Source: Megasphaera sp.
GTDB lineage: Bacteria > Bacillota > Negativicutes > Veillonellales > Megasphaeraceae
Length of the DNA stretch: 33,915 bases
Direction: 5' to 3'
NCBI GenBank assembly: GCA_022641375.1
Contig: JALCDF010000014.1
Location: 1-33,915 of the forward strand
Shown: positions 1 through 7,692 of the stretch, piece after piece
How the letters are laid out: each line of letters begins with the position of its first letter
Position numbering within the stretch: the stretch's first letter is position 1
Program-made: the position numbers and the translations under genes
Notes under the pieces: generated by a model
The model's input: only the letters and a program-made list of their open reading frames with translations
Told to the model about the DNA's origin: nothing
Databases searched by the model: none

Positions 1-1839
1 GTTCTGGTCGTCATCGATATAGCGCAGGTCACCCAGGCGCTTGCGCAACGTATCATCATACCGCCAGAGACCATATGCCGAATCCAGGGAGCCCATGATA
101 GTCTTCGTACTAGGATTGGCAGATCGTTTCATCATCGTCAGGTACCACTGGTTATCTTCCAGCTTTTCTACCGTCGGTGTCAGTTCCCACAGGCCGCCTG
201 TATCGAGGGTCTGCCCCGTCCATGTTGTTCCGTCAGCACCGTTACCGCCGACGAGGAGCAATTTCGTCTTCGTCCAATCATCTTTGGCACTGACTTTCGT
301 TCCGCTGTTCAGGCTCTTATCGAAGACCTGAATAGTACCGCCGCCTGTACCGCTGTTATTGATGTATAATTTGTCGCCGTTCGTTTCACTGGCCAGATCC
401 GTATCCATGAGCAGTGTCCCATTGCTGCCGCTGTACGTATCGGTCGTAATCGTTTCATACGTATCATCGCCGGTATAATGCATGTTAATGGTGCTGTTCG
501 TGTTATCCAGCGATGTCAGCTTGCTGTCTGCCGTCAGGTTCCAGAGGGAATGATTAGAAAATCCCAGATTGACGGCCCCATCGTTGGTCACATCCGTCGA
601 ACCCGTAAAATACGAAGCGGACGTCGGGAAAGCTACATTAACGGCCGTTCCACTGCCGTCGGCCGTAATCGTACCGGCTATCTGTTTATCCGTAGCACCA
701 TCCGTTGCCGTCACCACGGCACCACCGCTGGCTGCAATCGCCGTCGGAGCAACTATCGCTGTTAAGGCTTTATCAAAAGCCACCGTACCACCTGTTGCAT
801 CGATACTCTTTTCTGCCGCCGTGATTACCGTATCGGAATGGAGATTCACAGCTCCCGTATCAGCAGTATAGATGCCGGCATTGGGATAGGTACTATTATC
901 CGTCTTGGTTGCCGTCAGGTTGATTTTCCCCTGTTCGCTGGTAATATCTACGCTACCTGTCCCTTCCGCATGAATAGCCTGGGCAGTCGCATTACCAATC
1001 GTAACATCACCCTTTGTTGCCGTGACATTCGTTGTACCACCGCTTGCATCAATGCCTTTGGTCAATGCATCAATAGTAACAACTTTCCCTTTTATATTGA
1101 GTAGACCACCTTTATTTTGGATTGCATTTCCATTTCGTGATAACACATGTATATTCCCATTAGTTGATATTATATTCCCTTCCGTATTATCACTATATAA
1201 ACTCACTGCGCGGTCATCTCCGCTAATATTAATATCTTTATCAGCGCTGATATTAATTGTTGTTATATATCCATCATCTGATAGTGCTACAACTGTCGGA
1301 TACATACTGCCAGTTTCATCTATATTAATCTCGCCGGTTGCATTAATGTCAAATAACGTATCACCCCCATAAGCTATCGCAGTTATAATATTTGCAGGCT
1401 CACTTGCTACTATAGCAGCATCAAAATCATGGACATTGTCAATAACAACGGTTCCATACCACGTCGATGTCGGGGTACCTATTTTTCCACATCCTATCCC
1501 ACTATATTTTCCTTCATAAGCAAAATCATGTCCCTGCATATCAAGAGAAATTTTGCCTCCACTTTGCACACTAAAAAAACCTTGTTCTGTTGAAGTATCG
1601 GTTATCTTTACATTATCTGTCCCATTTAAAACAATATTAGTTCCGTCTAACGCCCGTGCGAAATTTCGATCTATCGTATATTCTCCACCAATATCATGTG
1701 TACCGGAAGTTATCATAGTTGATGCTTCGACTATAGATCCCGCCGCAGCCATCGGCAATACCACCATACCAGCCGCCAATGTCTTTAATACTTTCCGCCG
1801 AAGCGCCCCTGCTGTAAAATACTGTGTTCGTTGCTTCAT
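1..1839 (-). CDS. Autotransporter, N-terminal part (runs off the left edge)
   Basis: The minus-strand frame is open without a stop from an ATG at 1839 to the window edge (613 codons visible). The ATG is preceded by GGAGAGGAG about 7 nt upstream. The N-terminus has a basic stretch followed by a hydrophobic core (residues about 18-35) and an Ala-rich cleavage region, like the extended signal peptides of autotransporters. The passenger is rich in Thr, Asn, Asp, Gly and Val with short VTAT/VNIT-like repeats, as expected of a beta-helix. Near the left edge the sequence GSLDSAYGLWRYDD followed by RLGDLR resembles the junction with a C-terminal outer-membrane beta-barrel, which would lie outside the window. 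Likely role: surface-exposed adhesin or secreted passenger (inference). The 3' half of the passenger is more GC-rich than the AT-rich first 200 codons, so the N-terminal passenger may have been exchanged. Substrate or ligand unknown. Confidence 0.85.
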   Translation of the reverse strand, partial: MKQRTQYFTAGALRRKVLKTLAAGMVVLPMAAAGSIVEASTMITSGTHDIGGEYTIDRNFARALDGTNIVLNGTDNVKITDTSTEQGFFSVQSGGKISLDMQGHDFAYEGKYSGIGCGKIGTPTSTWYGTVVIDNVHDFDAAIVASEPANIITAIAYGGDTLFDINATGEINIDETGSMYPTVVALSDDGYITTINISADKDINISGDDRAVSLYSDNTEGNIISTNGNIHVLSRNGNAIQNKGGLLNIKGKVVTIDALTKGIDASGGTTNVTATKGDVTIGNATAQAIHAEGTGSVDITSEQGKINLTATKTDNSTYPNAGIYTADTGAVNLHSDTVITAAEKSIDATGGTVAFDKALTAIVAPTAIAASGGAVVTATDGATDKQIAGTITADGSGTAVNVAFPTSASYFTGSTDVTNDGAVNLGFSNHSLWNLTADSKLTSLDNTNSTINMHYTGDDTYETITTDTYSGSNGTLLMDTDLASETNGDKLYINNSGTGGGTIQVFDKSLNSGTKVSAKDDWTKTKLLLVGGNGADGTTWTGQTLDTGGLWELTPTVEKLEDNQWYLTMMKRSANPSTKTIMGSLDSAYGLWRYDDTLRKRLGDLRYIDDDQN

Positions 1840-1963
1840 GTATAAAACTCCTCTCCACTGTAATGATACCCATCCATTTTTCATAAAAAACATTCCGCTT
1901 TATTTATATAAGGTAAAACCGCAAGCTCTTTTTATTTGCATACATTCATCATCACCTATGCTT

Positions 1964-2374
1964 TTATTGCCTAAAATTCTTCACCAGCAGTGCCACGGTC
2001 ATCCCTTGCAGCCGCCCTTCCATATCAGTCTGCATCGTTTCATAGAAATCGCTCACTGGATATGGCGTCTTCGTAAAAGGATTCCCATTCTGTTTCTTTT
2101 CCAAACAAGGGTTGAGATGGGTCGTCGTCTCCATGGTGCTGACGATATCATAGAGCGTGATATCCCGGCTGTCCCTTCCTAAACAAAATCCTCCTTTCAC
2201 CCCCTGGATCCGGGTCAAGATTCCTTTCTTTACCAGCGGGCTGGTTACTTTCAGTTGATAATTTTTCGGGATGTGCATCGCTTCGGATATCTCCGCTGCC
2301 GTGGCCAGACGGTCTTTCATGGCCAGATACAATACCGTCCGTATTGCATAATCAGTCGTTATGTTGAATTGCAT
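1964..2374 (-). CDS. Rrf2-family transcriptional regulator
   Basis: 136 aa, ATG at 2374 with GGAGG 7 nt upstream. It begins MQFNITTDYAIRTVLYLA and continues with a winged helix (residues about 23-66, ending in VKGGFCLGR), the layout of Rrf2/IscR/CymR regulators. The Fe-S members of the family carry three closely spaced cysteines after residue 90; here only Cys64 and Cys90 are present, so an IscR-type cluster is unlikely and a CymR-like or ligand/redox mechanism is more plausible (inference). The gene lies directly upstream of the autotransporter on the same strand, 124 bp apart, so the two may share transcription. A 28-bp perfect palindrome 72 bp upstream of the start is a good candidate for its own operator. 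Confidence 0.9.
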   Translation of the reverse strand: MQFNITTDYAIRTVLYLAMKDRLATAAEISEAMHIPKNYQLKVTSPLVKKGILTRIQGVKGGFCLGRDSRDITLYDIVSTMETTTHLNPCLEKKQNGNPFTKTPYPVSDFYETMQTDMEGRLQGMTVALLVKNFRQ

Positions 2375-2445
2375 AGAACACCTCCGATCTGAACAGATAT
2401 CGTCGTTTAACTTTGGCTAAATACCTCACTTTCGATACCGAAAAC

Positions 2446-2473
2446 TGTATTTTAAAGTATACTTTAAAATACA
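2446..2473. promoter_or_regulatory. 28-bp perfect palindrome, probable Rrf2-type operator
   Basis: The half-site TGTATTTTAAAGTA is followed directly by its exact reverse complement, with no spacer. It lies 72 bp upstream of the rrf2 start codon and overlaps plausible minus-strand promoter hexamers. Rrf2 regulators bind long AT-rich dyads and commonly autoregulate, so the assignment is by position and shape; no binding is shown by the sequence itself. Confidence 0.55.
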
Positions 2474-2583
2474 ACTTATTTTTTCTTTTAATCGGCTGTA
2501 CTAAGCCATTTATTAGTATGGTACTTTCTCTTAAAATCAACCCTTTAAAGGATGATTTAGCGAAAAAATGGCCACTTATAAAA

Positions 2584-2624
2584 ATACATAATGATAATAT
2601 TATACGTATATCGTCATTATGTAT
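2584..2624. repeat. Inverted repeat with 11-bp arms
   Basis: Arms ATACATAATGA (2584-2594) and TCATTATGTAT (2614-2624) flank an AT-rich centre. It sits in the gene-free stretch and cannot be assigned to a gene; it could be a hairpin in an RNA or a regulator site. Confidence 0.5.
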
Positions 2625-2642
2625 TCATGGAAGAGAACGTTG

Positions 2643-2683
2643 GTTATTAGTTGTTCGTTCTTGGAAGAGCGGTTGTTAAAAAA
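2643..2683 (+). repeat. Dispersed repeat, copy 1
   Basis: This 41-nt stretch matches 26540-26580 at 37 of 41 positions, including the core AAGAGCGGTTGTTAAAAAA. Both copies lie downstream of the 3' end of minus-strand genes. This copy lacks the second inverted arm found at 26613-26628. Confidence 0.7.
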
Positions 2684-2694
2684 AACTGACTTTC

Positions 2695-2720
2695 TCCTCC
2701 GCAATTGCTACTGGTGGACA
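2695..2720. repeat. 26-bp direct repeat, copy of the 3' end of the GT2 gene
   Basis: Identical to 2988-3013, which spans the last codons and stop of the glycosyltransferase gene. The two copies are 293 bp apart and bracket a stretch with no recognisable gene. Confidence 0.8.
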
Positions 2721-3000
2721 AAATAAGGATGATGCCCACCTCTATCTTTCCAGAACAAAAAACGCCACTATCAAAACTTGCGGGACTCAGAGCTGCCCGT
2801 TCTTCTGGCCGTGAATTTGGCACCATCCGTACTGTTGCCAGCTGAATCCGAAAAGAAAACCCATTCTTGCCTATGTGACACGAACCCACGCCCTTATCCT
2901 AACGAATATGGGCGTCTTTTCTTTGAAGACGAAAGCGGCAACAATAGGATGGGGCCATCTGAACGGACAGGAGAACGAGCTGCGACTTCCTCCGCAATTG

Positions 3001-3960
3001 CTACTGGTGGACAGCGTCCTTCTTCACTTCCCGGGCCTGTTTATAGTCTTTGACCAAATAGACGGGGCGTTCTTTACTTTCATTAAATATCCGACCCAGA
3101 TATTCACCCAGGATACCCATGAAAAATAATTGTATGCCTCCGATGAATAAAACGACGGAAATCAGCGACGGATACCCGGCCACGTTGTTTCCATATAATA
3201 TCGTCTTGCCGATGATAATCATCATGTATACGGCAGCGATAAAGGCCAGCAGGCAACCGATAACGGATGCCCCCCGCAGCGGCGCCGTCGTAAAACTCGT
3301 GATGCCGTCCAAGGCCAGATTACACAATTTCCAATAATTCCATTTCGTCTTCCCCGCTGCCCTTGCCGGCCGGTCGAACACGATTTCTTTCTTCTTGAAC
3401 CCAATCCAGCTGAACAACCCTTTGGTATACCGCTGGGATTCCCGCAGTCGTTTCAGAGCCTCTACGCATTTCCTGTCCAGGAGCCTGAAGTCCCCGGCAT
3501 CCGGCTGTACGGGCAGAGAAGAAATCTTTTGCAAAACCCGGTAATATACATGCGACGTCCATCTTTTCAACATCGTTTCCCCTGACCGGGACGACCGTTT
3601 CGCATATACATCATCATAGCCCTGCTGCCACCAGGAAATCATCTGCGGAATCAATTCTGGTGAGTCCTGCAAATCCGCATCCATAATGACCAGGGCATCC
3701 GTATTCATGTGATCCATCCCGGCAAGCATTGCCGCTTCCTTGCCAAAATTCCGGGACAAGTCAATGACCGACACCCGGCTGTCCTTACACTGTATCGCCT
3801 GCAAAATAGTAAGCGTCCGGTCGCTGCTGCCATCATTGACAAAGATAAACTCAAAGTGAAATTGCGGTAATGATTCCATCACTGCCGCTGTCCGTTCATA
3901 ACACTGCAGTAAAACGGCCTCCTCATTATAACACGGTATCAGTATCGAAATTGTTTTCAT
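3001..3960 (-). CDS. GT2 family glycosyltransferase with two membrane helices (GtrB/ArnC-like)
   Basis: 319 aa, ATG at 3960 with AAGGGGAT upstream, 23 bp after the ArnT-like gene, so the two are very likely co-transcribed. Residues 4-160 form a GT-A nucleotide-sugar domain: the ISILIPCYNEE start, VNDGSSD (41-47) and DADLQD (94-99, metal/UDP binding). QRYTKGLFSW is typical of polyprenyl-phosphate glycosyltransferases. Two predicted membrane helices follow (about 230-255 and 267-290). The family transfers a sugar from a nucleotide carrier to undecaprenyl phosphate on the cytoplasmic face. Given its partner, it probably supplies the lipid-linked sugar donor for the ArnT-like enzyme (inference). 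The sugar itself cannot be read from sequence. Confidence 0.9.
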   Translation of the reverse strand: MKTISILIPCYNEEAVLLQCYERTAAVMESLPQFHFEFIFVNDGSSDRTLTILQAIQCKDSRVSVIDLSRNFGKEAAMLAGMDHMNTDALVIMDADLQDSPELIPQMISWWQQGYDDVYAKRSSRSGETMLKRWTSHVYYRVLQKISSLPVQPDAGDFRLLDRKCVEALKRLRESQRYTKGLFSWIGFKKKEIVFDRPARAAGKTKWNYWKLCNLALDGITSFTTAPLRGASVIGCLLAFIAAVYMMIIIGKTILYGNNVAGYPSLISVVLFIGGIQLFFMGILGEYLGRIFNESKERPVYLVKDYKQAREVKKDAVHQ

Positions 3961-3983
3961 CTGTTACATCCCCTTATTCCTGA

Positions 3984-5633
3984 TTATCTGTTGGTCAAAA
4001 GAGTATACTTGCCGTCCTGGATCATCTGCGCCGGCGGCGTGCCCAATACGTCCAGACAGGTATCCAAATACATCGTCTTCAAAACGATAATCAGACGTTC
4101 CGAACTGTTCCATTGTTCCTTCAGCTGTTCTTCATCCATGTACAAATCCTTGGATGGGGAATGGGCGATACCGAATTCCAATTCTCCCTGATACCCACAG
4201 GCAATGACCGGCTGATTCGTATAGTACATAAGGCCCGGGCAAAACGATCCGTAATTGACCAGCTTCGCCGTCTGTGGATCCAGGGCATTCGCCTGCTGGC
4301 TGATGCCATAAGCCGACTGATTATTGTGGATTTGCCCCTGTATCTGATGGGCTCCCAACCCAAAGAAGAATCCCATGCAGCACAAGATCACACTGACGGC
4401 TATCACATCCCGTTTGCGTTTCCAAACAAAGGCAGCGACTATCGTACCTGCCCATAAGGCAATGATCAGTATCATTCCCTGATGGAGGAAACCGTCTACG
4501 GTCAAATAATCCGTATGTAAAATATAGACGATTCCCAATGCCCCAAAGGAAAGACAAAGAAGAGAATTAATCAGGAAGCAATGACAAAGCCAGGTCTTTT
4601 CCTGCCGGCATCGCTGTATGGATGCCGCCGTCAATACTGCCATCGGGAGCCAGCACGGCATGATATACGGTGCCAGCTTGGATGATGAAAACGTATAAAA
4701 AACATATATAAGACCGAACCAGAGCAATAACAGTATCATATCCTGCCGATTGCGCAGCGAATCTATCTTGCGGATGATGCCGTGTTTGCTGCACAATGCC
4801 GCCAAAAATCCCGTCCAGGGAATCATGCCGGCTAAGACGACAGGAATAAAGAAATACCACGGCTGAAATCGTTCATGCATTTTGGTCGCAAAGCGAAGAA
4901 AATGTTCCCGAATGAAAAAGAAATAAAAAAAGTCAGGGTTTTCCCGGCACACCAAATAGTACCAAGGCACCGTAACTACCAGAAACAATACGATTCCCGG
5001 TACATAGAAAAGGCGGGTAAACAACCGCCACCGTTTGGTCAGTATCGTATACCAGAACAGGATTCCCAAGGGGAAAATGGCACCGATCAACCCTTTGGTC
5101 AGTACCGCGCAACCCATGGAAAAATAAAACAACAGCAAGAACCGTTTCCGTTCCGTCCGTTCAAACGCATAAAATGAAACCAGGCAGGCATTGACAAAAA
5201 AGGTCAACGCCATATCCAGAATGCCGATGGAAGAAATAATAAGATTCAATGCTGTCGTCGCCAGGATACCGGCTGCCAGCAATCCGGTACGGCGGCCGAA
5301 CATCATACTGCCAAGCCACCCTGCCAAGAAGACATTCCCCAAGCCGGTCAGCGCCGGCAAAATCCGTCCGGTGAATTCCTGTATCCCGAACAGCTCCATC
5401 ATCAATGCCGTTACCCAGTAATGGAAAATCGGCTTTTCGAAATACGGCATATAATCCAGATGCGGCGTAATATAATCACCGGATAATACCATTTCCATCG
5501 GAATACGTGTATATCTTCCTTCATCCAATTCGATGAGATGATACGAACCGATATGTCCCAGATATAAAAAACAAACAAGCGCGATACAAATAAAAAACAA
5601 CACACGACGATGATGCCATAAAGCAAAATGCAT
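3984..5633 (-). CDS. ArnT-like lipid-linked sugar transferase (PMT/GT83 type)
   Basis: 549 aa integral membrane protein, ATG at 5633 with GGAGGATCC upstream. The first periplasmic loop carries ELDEGRY (35-41, the catalytic acidic site of the family) and YFEKPIFHYW (64-73), which match the ArnT signature (E. coli: DETRY and YFEKP). About 12 hydrophobic segments and a C-terminal periplasmic domain of about 110 residues follow. ArnT moves 4-amino-4-deoxy-L-arabinose from undecaprenyl phosphate to lipid A on the periplasmic side, lowering polymyxin binding; the exact sugar and acceptor here are inference. The other arn biosynthesis genes are not in the window, so the transferred sugar may differ. 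First gene of a two-gene operon with the GT2 gene. Confidence 0.88.
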   Translation of the reverse strand: MHFALWHHRRVLFFICIALVCFLYLGHIGSYHLIELDEGRYTRIPMEMVLSGDYITPHLDYMPYFEKPIFHYWVTALMMELFGIQEFTGRILPALTGLGNVFLAGWLGSMMFGRRTGLLAAGILATTALNLIISSIGILDMALTFFVNACLVSFYAFERTERKRFLLLFYFSMGCAVLTKGLIGAIFPLGILFWYTILTKRWRLFTRLFYVPGIVLFLVVTVPWYYLVCRENPDFFYFFFIREHFLRFATKMHERFQPWYFFIPVVLAGMIPWTGFLAALCSKHGIIRKIDSLRNRQDMILLLLWFGLIYVFYTFSSSKLAPYIMPCWLPMAVLTAASIQRCRQEKTWLCHCFLINSLLCLSFGALGIVYILHTDYLTVDGFLHQGMILIIALWAGTIVAAFVWKRKRDVIAVSVILCCMGFFFGLGAHQIQGQIHNNQSAYGISQQANALDPQTAKLVNYGSFCPGLMYYTNQPVIACGYQGELEFGIAHSPSKDLYMDEEQLKEQWNSSERLIIVLKTMYLDTCLDVLGTPPAQMIQDGKYTLLTNR

Positions 5634-5968
5634 AAAGGATCCTCCCAGTTTTTACTATTTATACATAAGTATGTACTATGTAGTTAAACAAAATATTAAC
5701 AAAGTCTTAATGAACCCTTAAGAGGCCCTAATGATTTTTTGAATATTTATATGTTTATTATACACCCATCCGCAAAATCGCAGCTTTTTCCATTTATTTT
5801 TGACAGGATTCTTTTCCCCGGCGGAAATTCAGTGATGGACCGCCATAAAACAAGTTGTCGGACAATGTCACCAAATAACCTATACCTATCACAACTGATG
5901 CTATCTTTTACTATCTTTTTCTCAATGATGATGATATAATAATCTAGTTACTAAATAAGGAGGATTAC
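5634..5968. other. Divergent regulatory region between the arnT-like and cshA-like genes
   Basis: 335 bases with no convincing gene. It contains the RBS and probable promoter of the arnT-like gene (minus strand, TTGTTT, 18 bp, TATGTA), a PmrA-box-like direct repeat (5706-5722), and the leader of the helicase gene. A TATAAT at 5935-5940 lies close to the helicase RBS; its -35 is poor. A longer upstream leader, common for cold-shock helicases, is possible. Confidence 0.5.
5706..5722 (+). promoter_or_regulatory. PmrA-box-like direct repeat (CTTAAT-N5-CTTAAG)
   Basis: Two hexamers 11 bp apart fit the YTTAAK-N5-YTTAAK consensus for the response regulator PmrA/BasR known from enterobacteria. A weaker third element, CTAATG at 5728, keeps the 11-bp phase. 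The motif lies 73-89 bp upstream of the arnT-like start. AT-rich sequence can produce this by chance; no pmrAB genes are in the window. Confidence 0.4.
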
Positions 5969-7609
5969 ATGCTAGAACAATTTCAAAAATTAAATATTAG
6001 CGAATCAATTATCAACGCCCTGAATGAAATGGGATTTGAAGAACCTACCCCAATCCAGGCTGAAGCCATTCCGGTCGCAATGGATGGCCGGGACATGATT
6101 GGTCAGGCCCAGACCGGTACCGGCAAGACCGCCGCCTATGGCATCCCTGTATTGGAAAAAATATTGAAAGCTGAACCGACGAAGGATATCCAAACCGTTG
6201 TCTTATCGCCGACCCGTGAATTAGCCATGCAGGTCGCTGAAGAATTGAATCATCTGGCCCAGTTTACGTCTATCCAGGCACTGCCTATCTATGGCGGCCA
6301 GGATATGGGACGTCAGCTGCGCCGCCTGCGCAAATGCCCGCAAATCGTCGTGGCTACGCCGGGCCGTCTGATCGACCATATGAAACGTGGTACCATTAAC
6401 TTGAGCCACATCTCCACCATCGTCCTCGATGAAGGCGATGAAATGCTGGATATGGGCTTCATCGATGATATCAATCTCATCATGTCCGCTACGCCGGACA
6501 CCCGTCAGACCCTTCTGTTCTCGGCTACGATGCCGGCCGCTATCCAGAAATTAGCGGAAACTTTCCTTCATGATCCGGAAATCATCCGCATGAAGTCCAA
6601 AGAAGTGACCATCGACCTGATCGAACAATCCTACATCGAAGTTCCGGACCGCCAGAAATTCGACGTCCTCTGCCGTCTCCTCGATTTGCAGGAACCGGAT
6701 TTGGCTATCATCTTCGTCCGCACCAAACGCCGCGTCGATGAAGTCGCGGAAGCGTTGAAAAAGCGCGGTTATTCCGCCGAAGGCATCCATGGCGACCTGA
6801 CACAGGCCAAACGTGATTCTGTCATCCGGCAGTTCCGTGAAAAAACCATCGATATCCTCGTCGCTACCGACGTAGCGGCCCGCGGACTCGATATCAGCGG
6901 TGTCACCCACGTCTTCAACTATGACCTGCCGCAGGATCCGGAAAGCTATGTCCATCGTGTCGGCCGTACCGGCCGTGCCGGTCAGAGCGGTGAAGCGACG
7001 ACATTCGTCATTCCCCGCGAAATAGAACATCTGCGGACGATCGAACGCCTGATCAAACGCCGCATTACCCGCAGCAAGGCCCCTTCTTTCTCCGAAGTAT
7101 TGGAAGGTGCCCAGCAGGCAGCCATCCGCAATCTCGTCCATGCTACCGAAGAAGGCGATTTCAGCACATACAAGGCCAATGCTGAAGAATTGTTGACCCA
7201 CTTCGATTCTGTTGCGCTGATATCCGCTGCAATCAAGCTCCTCACCAAAGAACCGGATACGACACCGGTCAAAATCACGGAAGAAGCACCGCTGCACGTA
7301 CGCCGCAATAAATCCAATAACGGTGGCGGCCGCCGTCGCTATGACCATAACCGCGATCATGGCCGTTCGGCATCCAACCGCCGGAACGACAAGGGCGGCG
7401 ATCATTCCCGTTCGCATTCCCGCCGTGACGATCATGGCAACGACCATAAAGAACGTAATGACCGCAATGGCGAAAATAATCGTCATGAAACCCGCCGTCA
7501 TTATTCACCCGGCAATCGCGGCAACTATAAAGGAAATGCACCGCGCCGCGAAAAAAAAGAATTTAAAGAACCGAATCATTCCGTATTCAAACCGTACTTC
7601 AAAGATTAA
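5969..7609 (+). CDS. cshA: DEAD-box ATP-dependent RNA helicase (CshA-like) with DEGD motif II
   Basis: 546 aa, ATG at 5969 with AAGGAGG 6 nt upstream. It has all helicase motifs in order: Q motif (FEEPTPIQ, 23-30), Walker A AQTGTGKT (47-54), PTRELA (81-86), TPGR (130-133), motif II DEGD (154-157), SAT (185-187), IIFVRTK, ARGLD and HRVGRTGRAG. A C-terminal region follows, then a basic tail of about 110 residues rich in Arg, Asn, His, Asp and Gly that probably binds RNA. CshA-type helicases unwind RNA in mRNA decay and ribosome assembly and help cold adaptation. Motif II has Gly in place of Ala (GGC at 6434-6436); acidic residues are kept, so ATPase activity is probably retained. Single gene followed by a strong terminator. 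Confidence 0.92.
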   Translation: MLEQFQKLNISESIINALNEMGFEEPTPIQAEAIPVAMDGRDMIGQAQTGTGKTAAYGIPVLEKILKAEPTKDIQTVVLSPTRELAMQVAEELNHLAQFTSIQALPIYGGQDMGRQLRRLRKCPQIVVATPGRLIDHMKRGTINLSHISTIVLDEGDEMLDMGFIDDINLIMSATPDTRQTLLFSATMPAAIQKLAETFLHDPEIIRMKSKEVTIDLIEQSYIEVPDRQKFDVLCRLLDLQEPDLAIIFVRTKRRVDEVAEALKKRGYSAEGIHGDLTQAKRDSVIRQFREKTIDILVATDVAARGLDISGVTHVFNYDLPQDPESYVHRVGRTGRAGQSGEATTFVIPREIEHLRTIERLIKRRITRSKAPSFSEVLEGAQQAAIRNLVHATEEGDFSTYKANAEELLTHFDSVALISAAIKLLTKEPDTTPVKITEEAPLHVRRNKSNNGGGRRRYDHNRDHGRSASNRRNDKGGDHSRSHSRRDDHGNDHKERNDRNGENNRHETRRHYSPGNRGNYKGNAPRREKKEFKEPNHSVFKPYFKD

Positions 7610-7643
7610 TCGAACAAATACGAATACGAGTATCCCATAAAGA

Positions 7644-7686
7644 AAACACCTTCCTGCTGCACAACGCAGCGGGAAGGTGTTTTTTA
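7644..7686. terminator. Bidirectional intrinsic terminator
   Basis: A GC-rich hairpin (ACACCTTCC with GGAAGGTGT, plus inner GCTG/CAGC) is followed by T6 on the plus strand and has an A-run on its other side. It ends both the helicase gene and the convergent RND operon. Confidence 0.85.
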
Positions 7687-7692
7687 TATGCC

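Larger units (their letters stand above)
2375..3000. other. Gene-free stretch with several repeats
   Basis: I see no convincing gene in these 626 bases; the ORFs present have no RBS or recognisable content. The stretch holds the promoter region of the rrf2 gene with a 28-bp palindrome (2446-2473), an 11-bp-arm inverted repeat (2584-2624), a 41-nt dispersed repeat shared with 26540-26580 (2643-2683), a 26-bp copy of the end of the downstream glycosyltransferase gene (2695-2720), and a short GC hairpin followed by T-rich sequence near 2889-2925. Confidence 0.6.

Noticed and set aside
2647-2889. Minus-strand 80-codon ORF, and a GGTGCCAAATTC motif resembling part of a SAM-I or cobalamin riboswitch
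   Set aside because: The ORF has no RBS and overlaps the duplicated gene end. The riboswitch-like phrase lacks the other conserved core blocks and precedes no methionine or cobalamin gene.
6551-7501. 316-codon minus-strand ORF antisense to the helicase
   Set aside because: Shadow of a strongly coding gene; no RBS and low-complexity composition from the Arg/His-rich tail.
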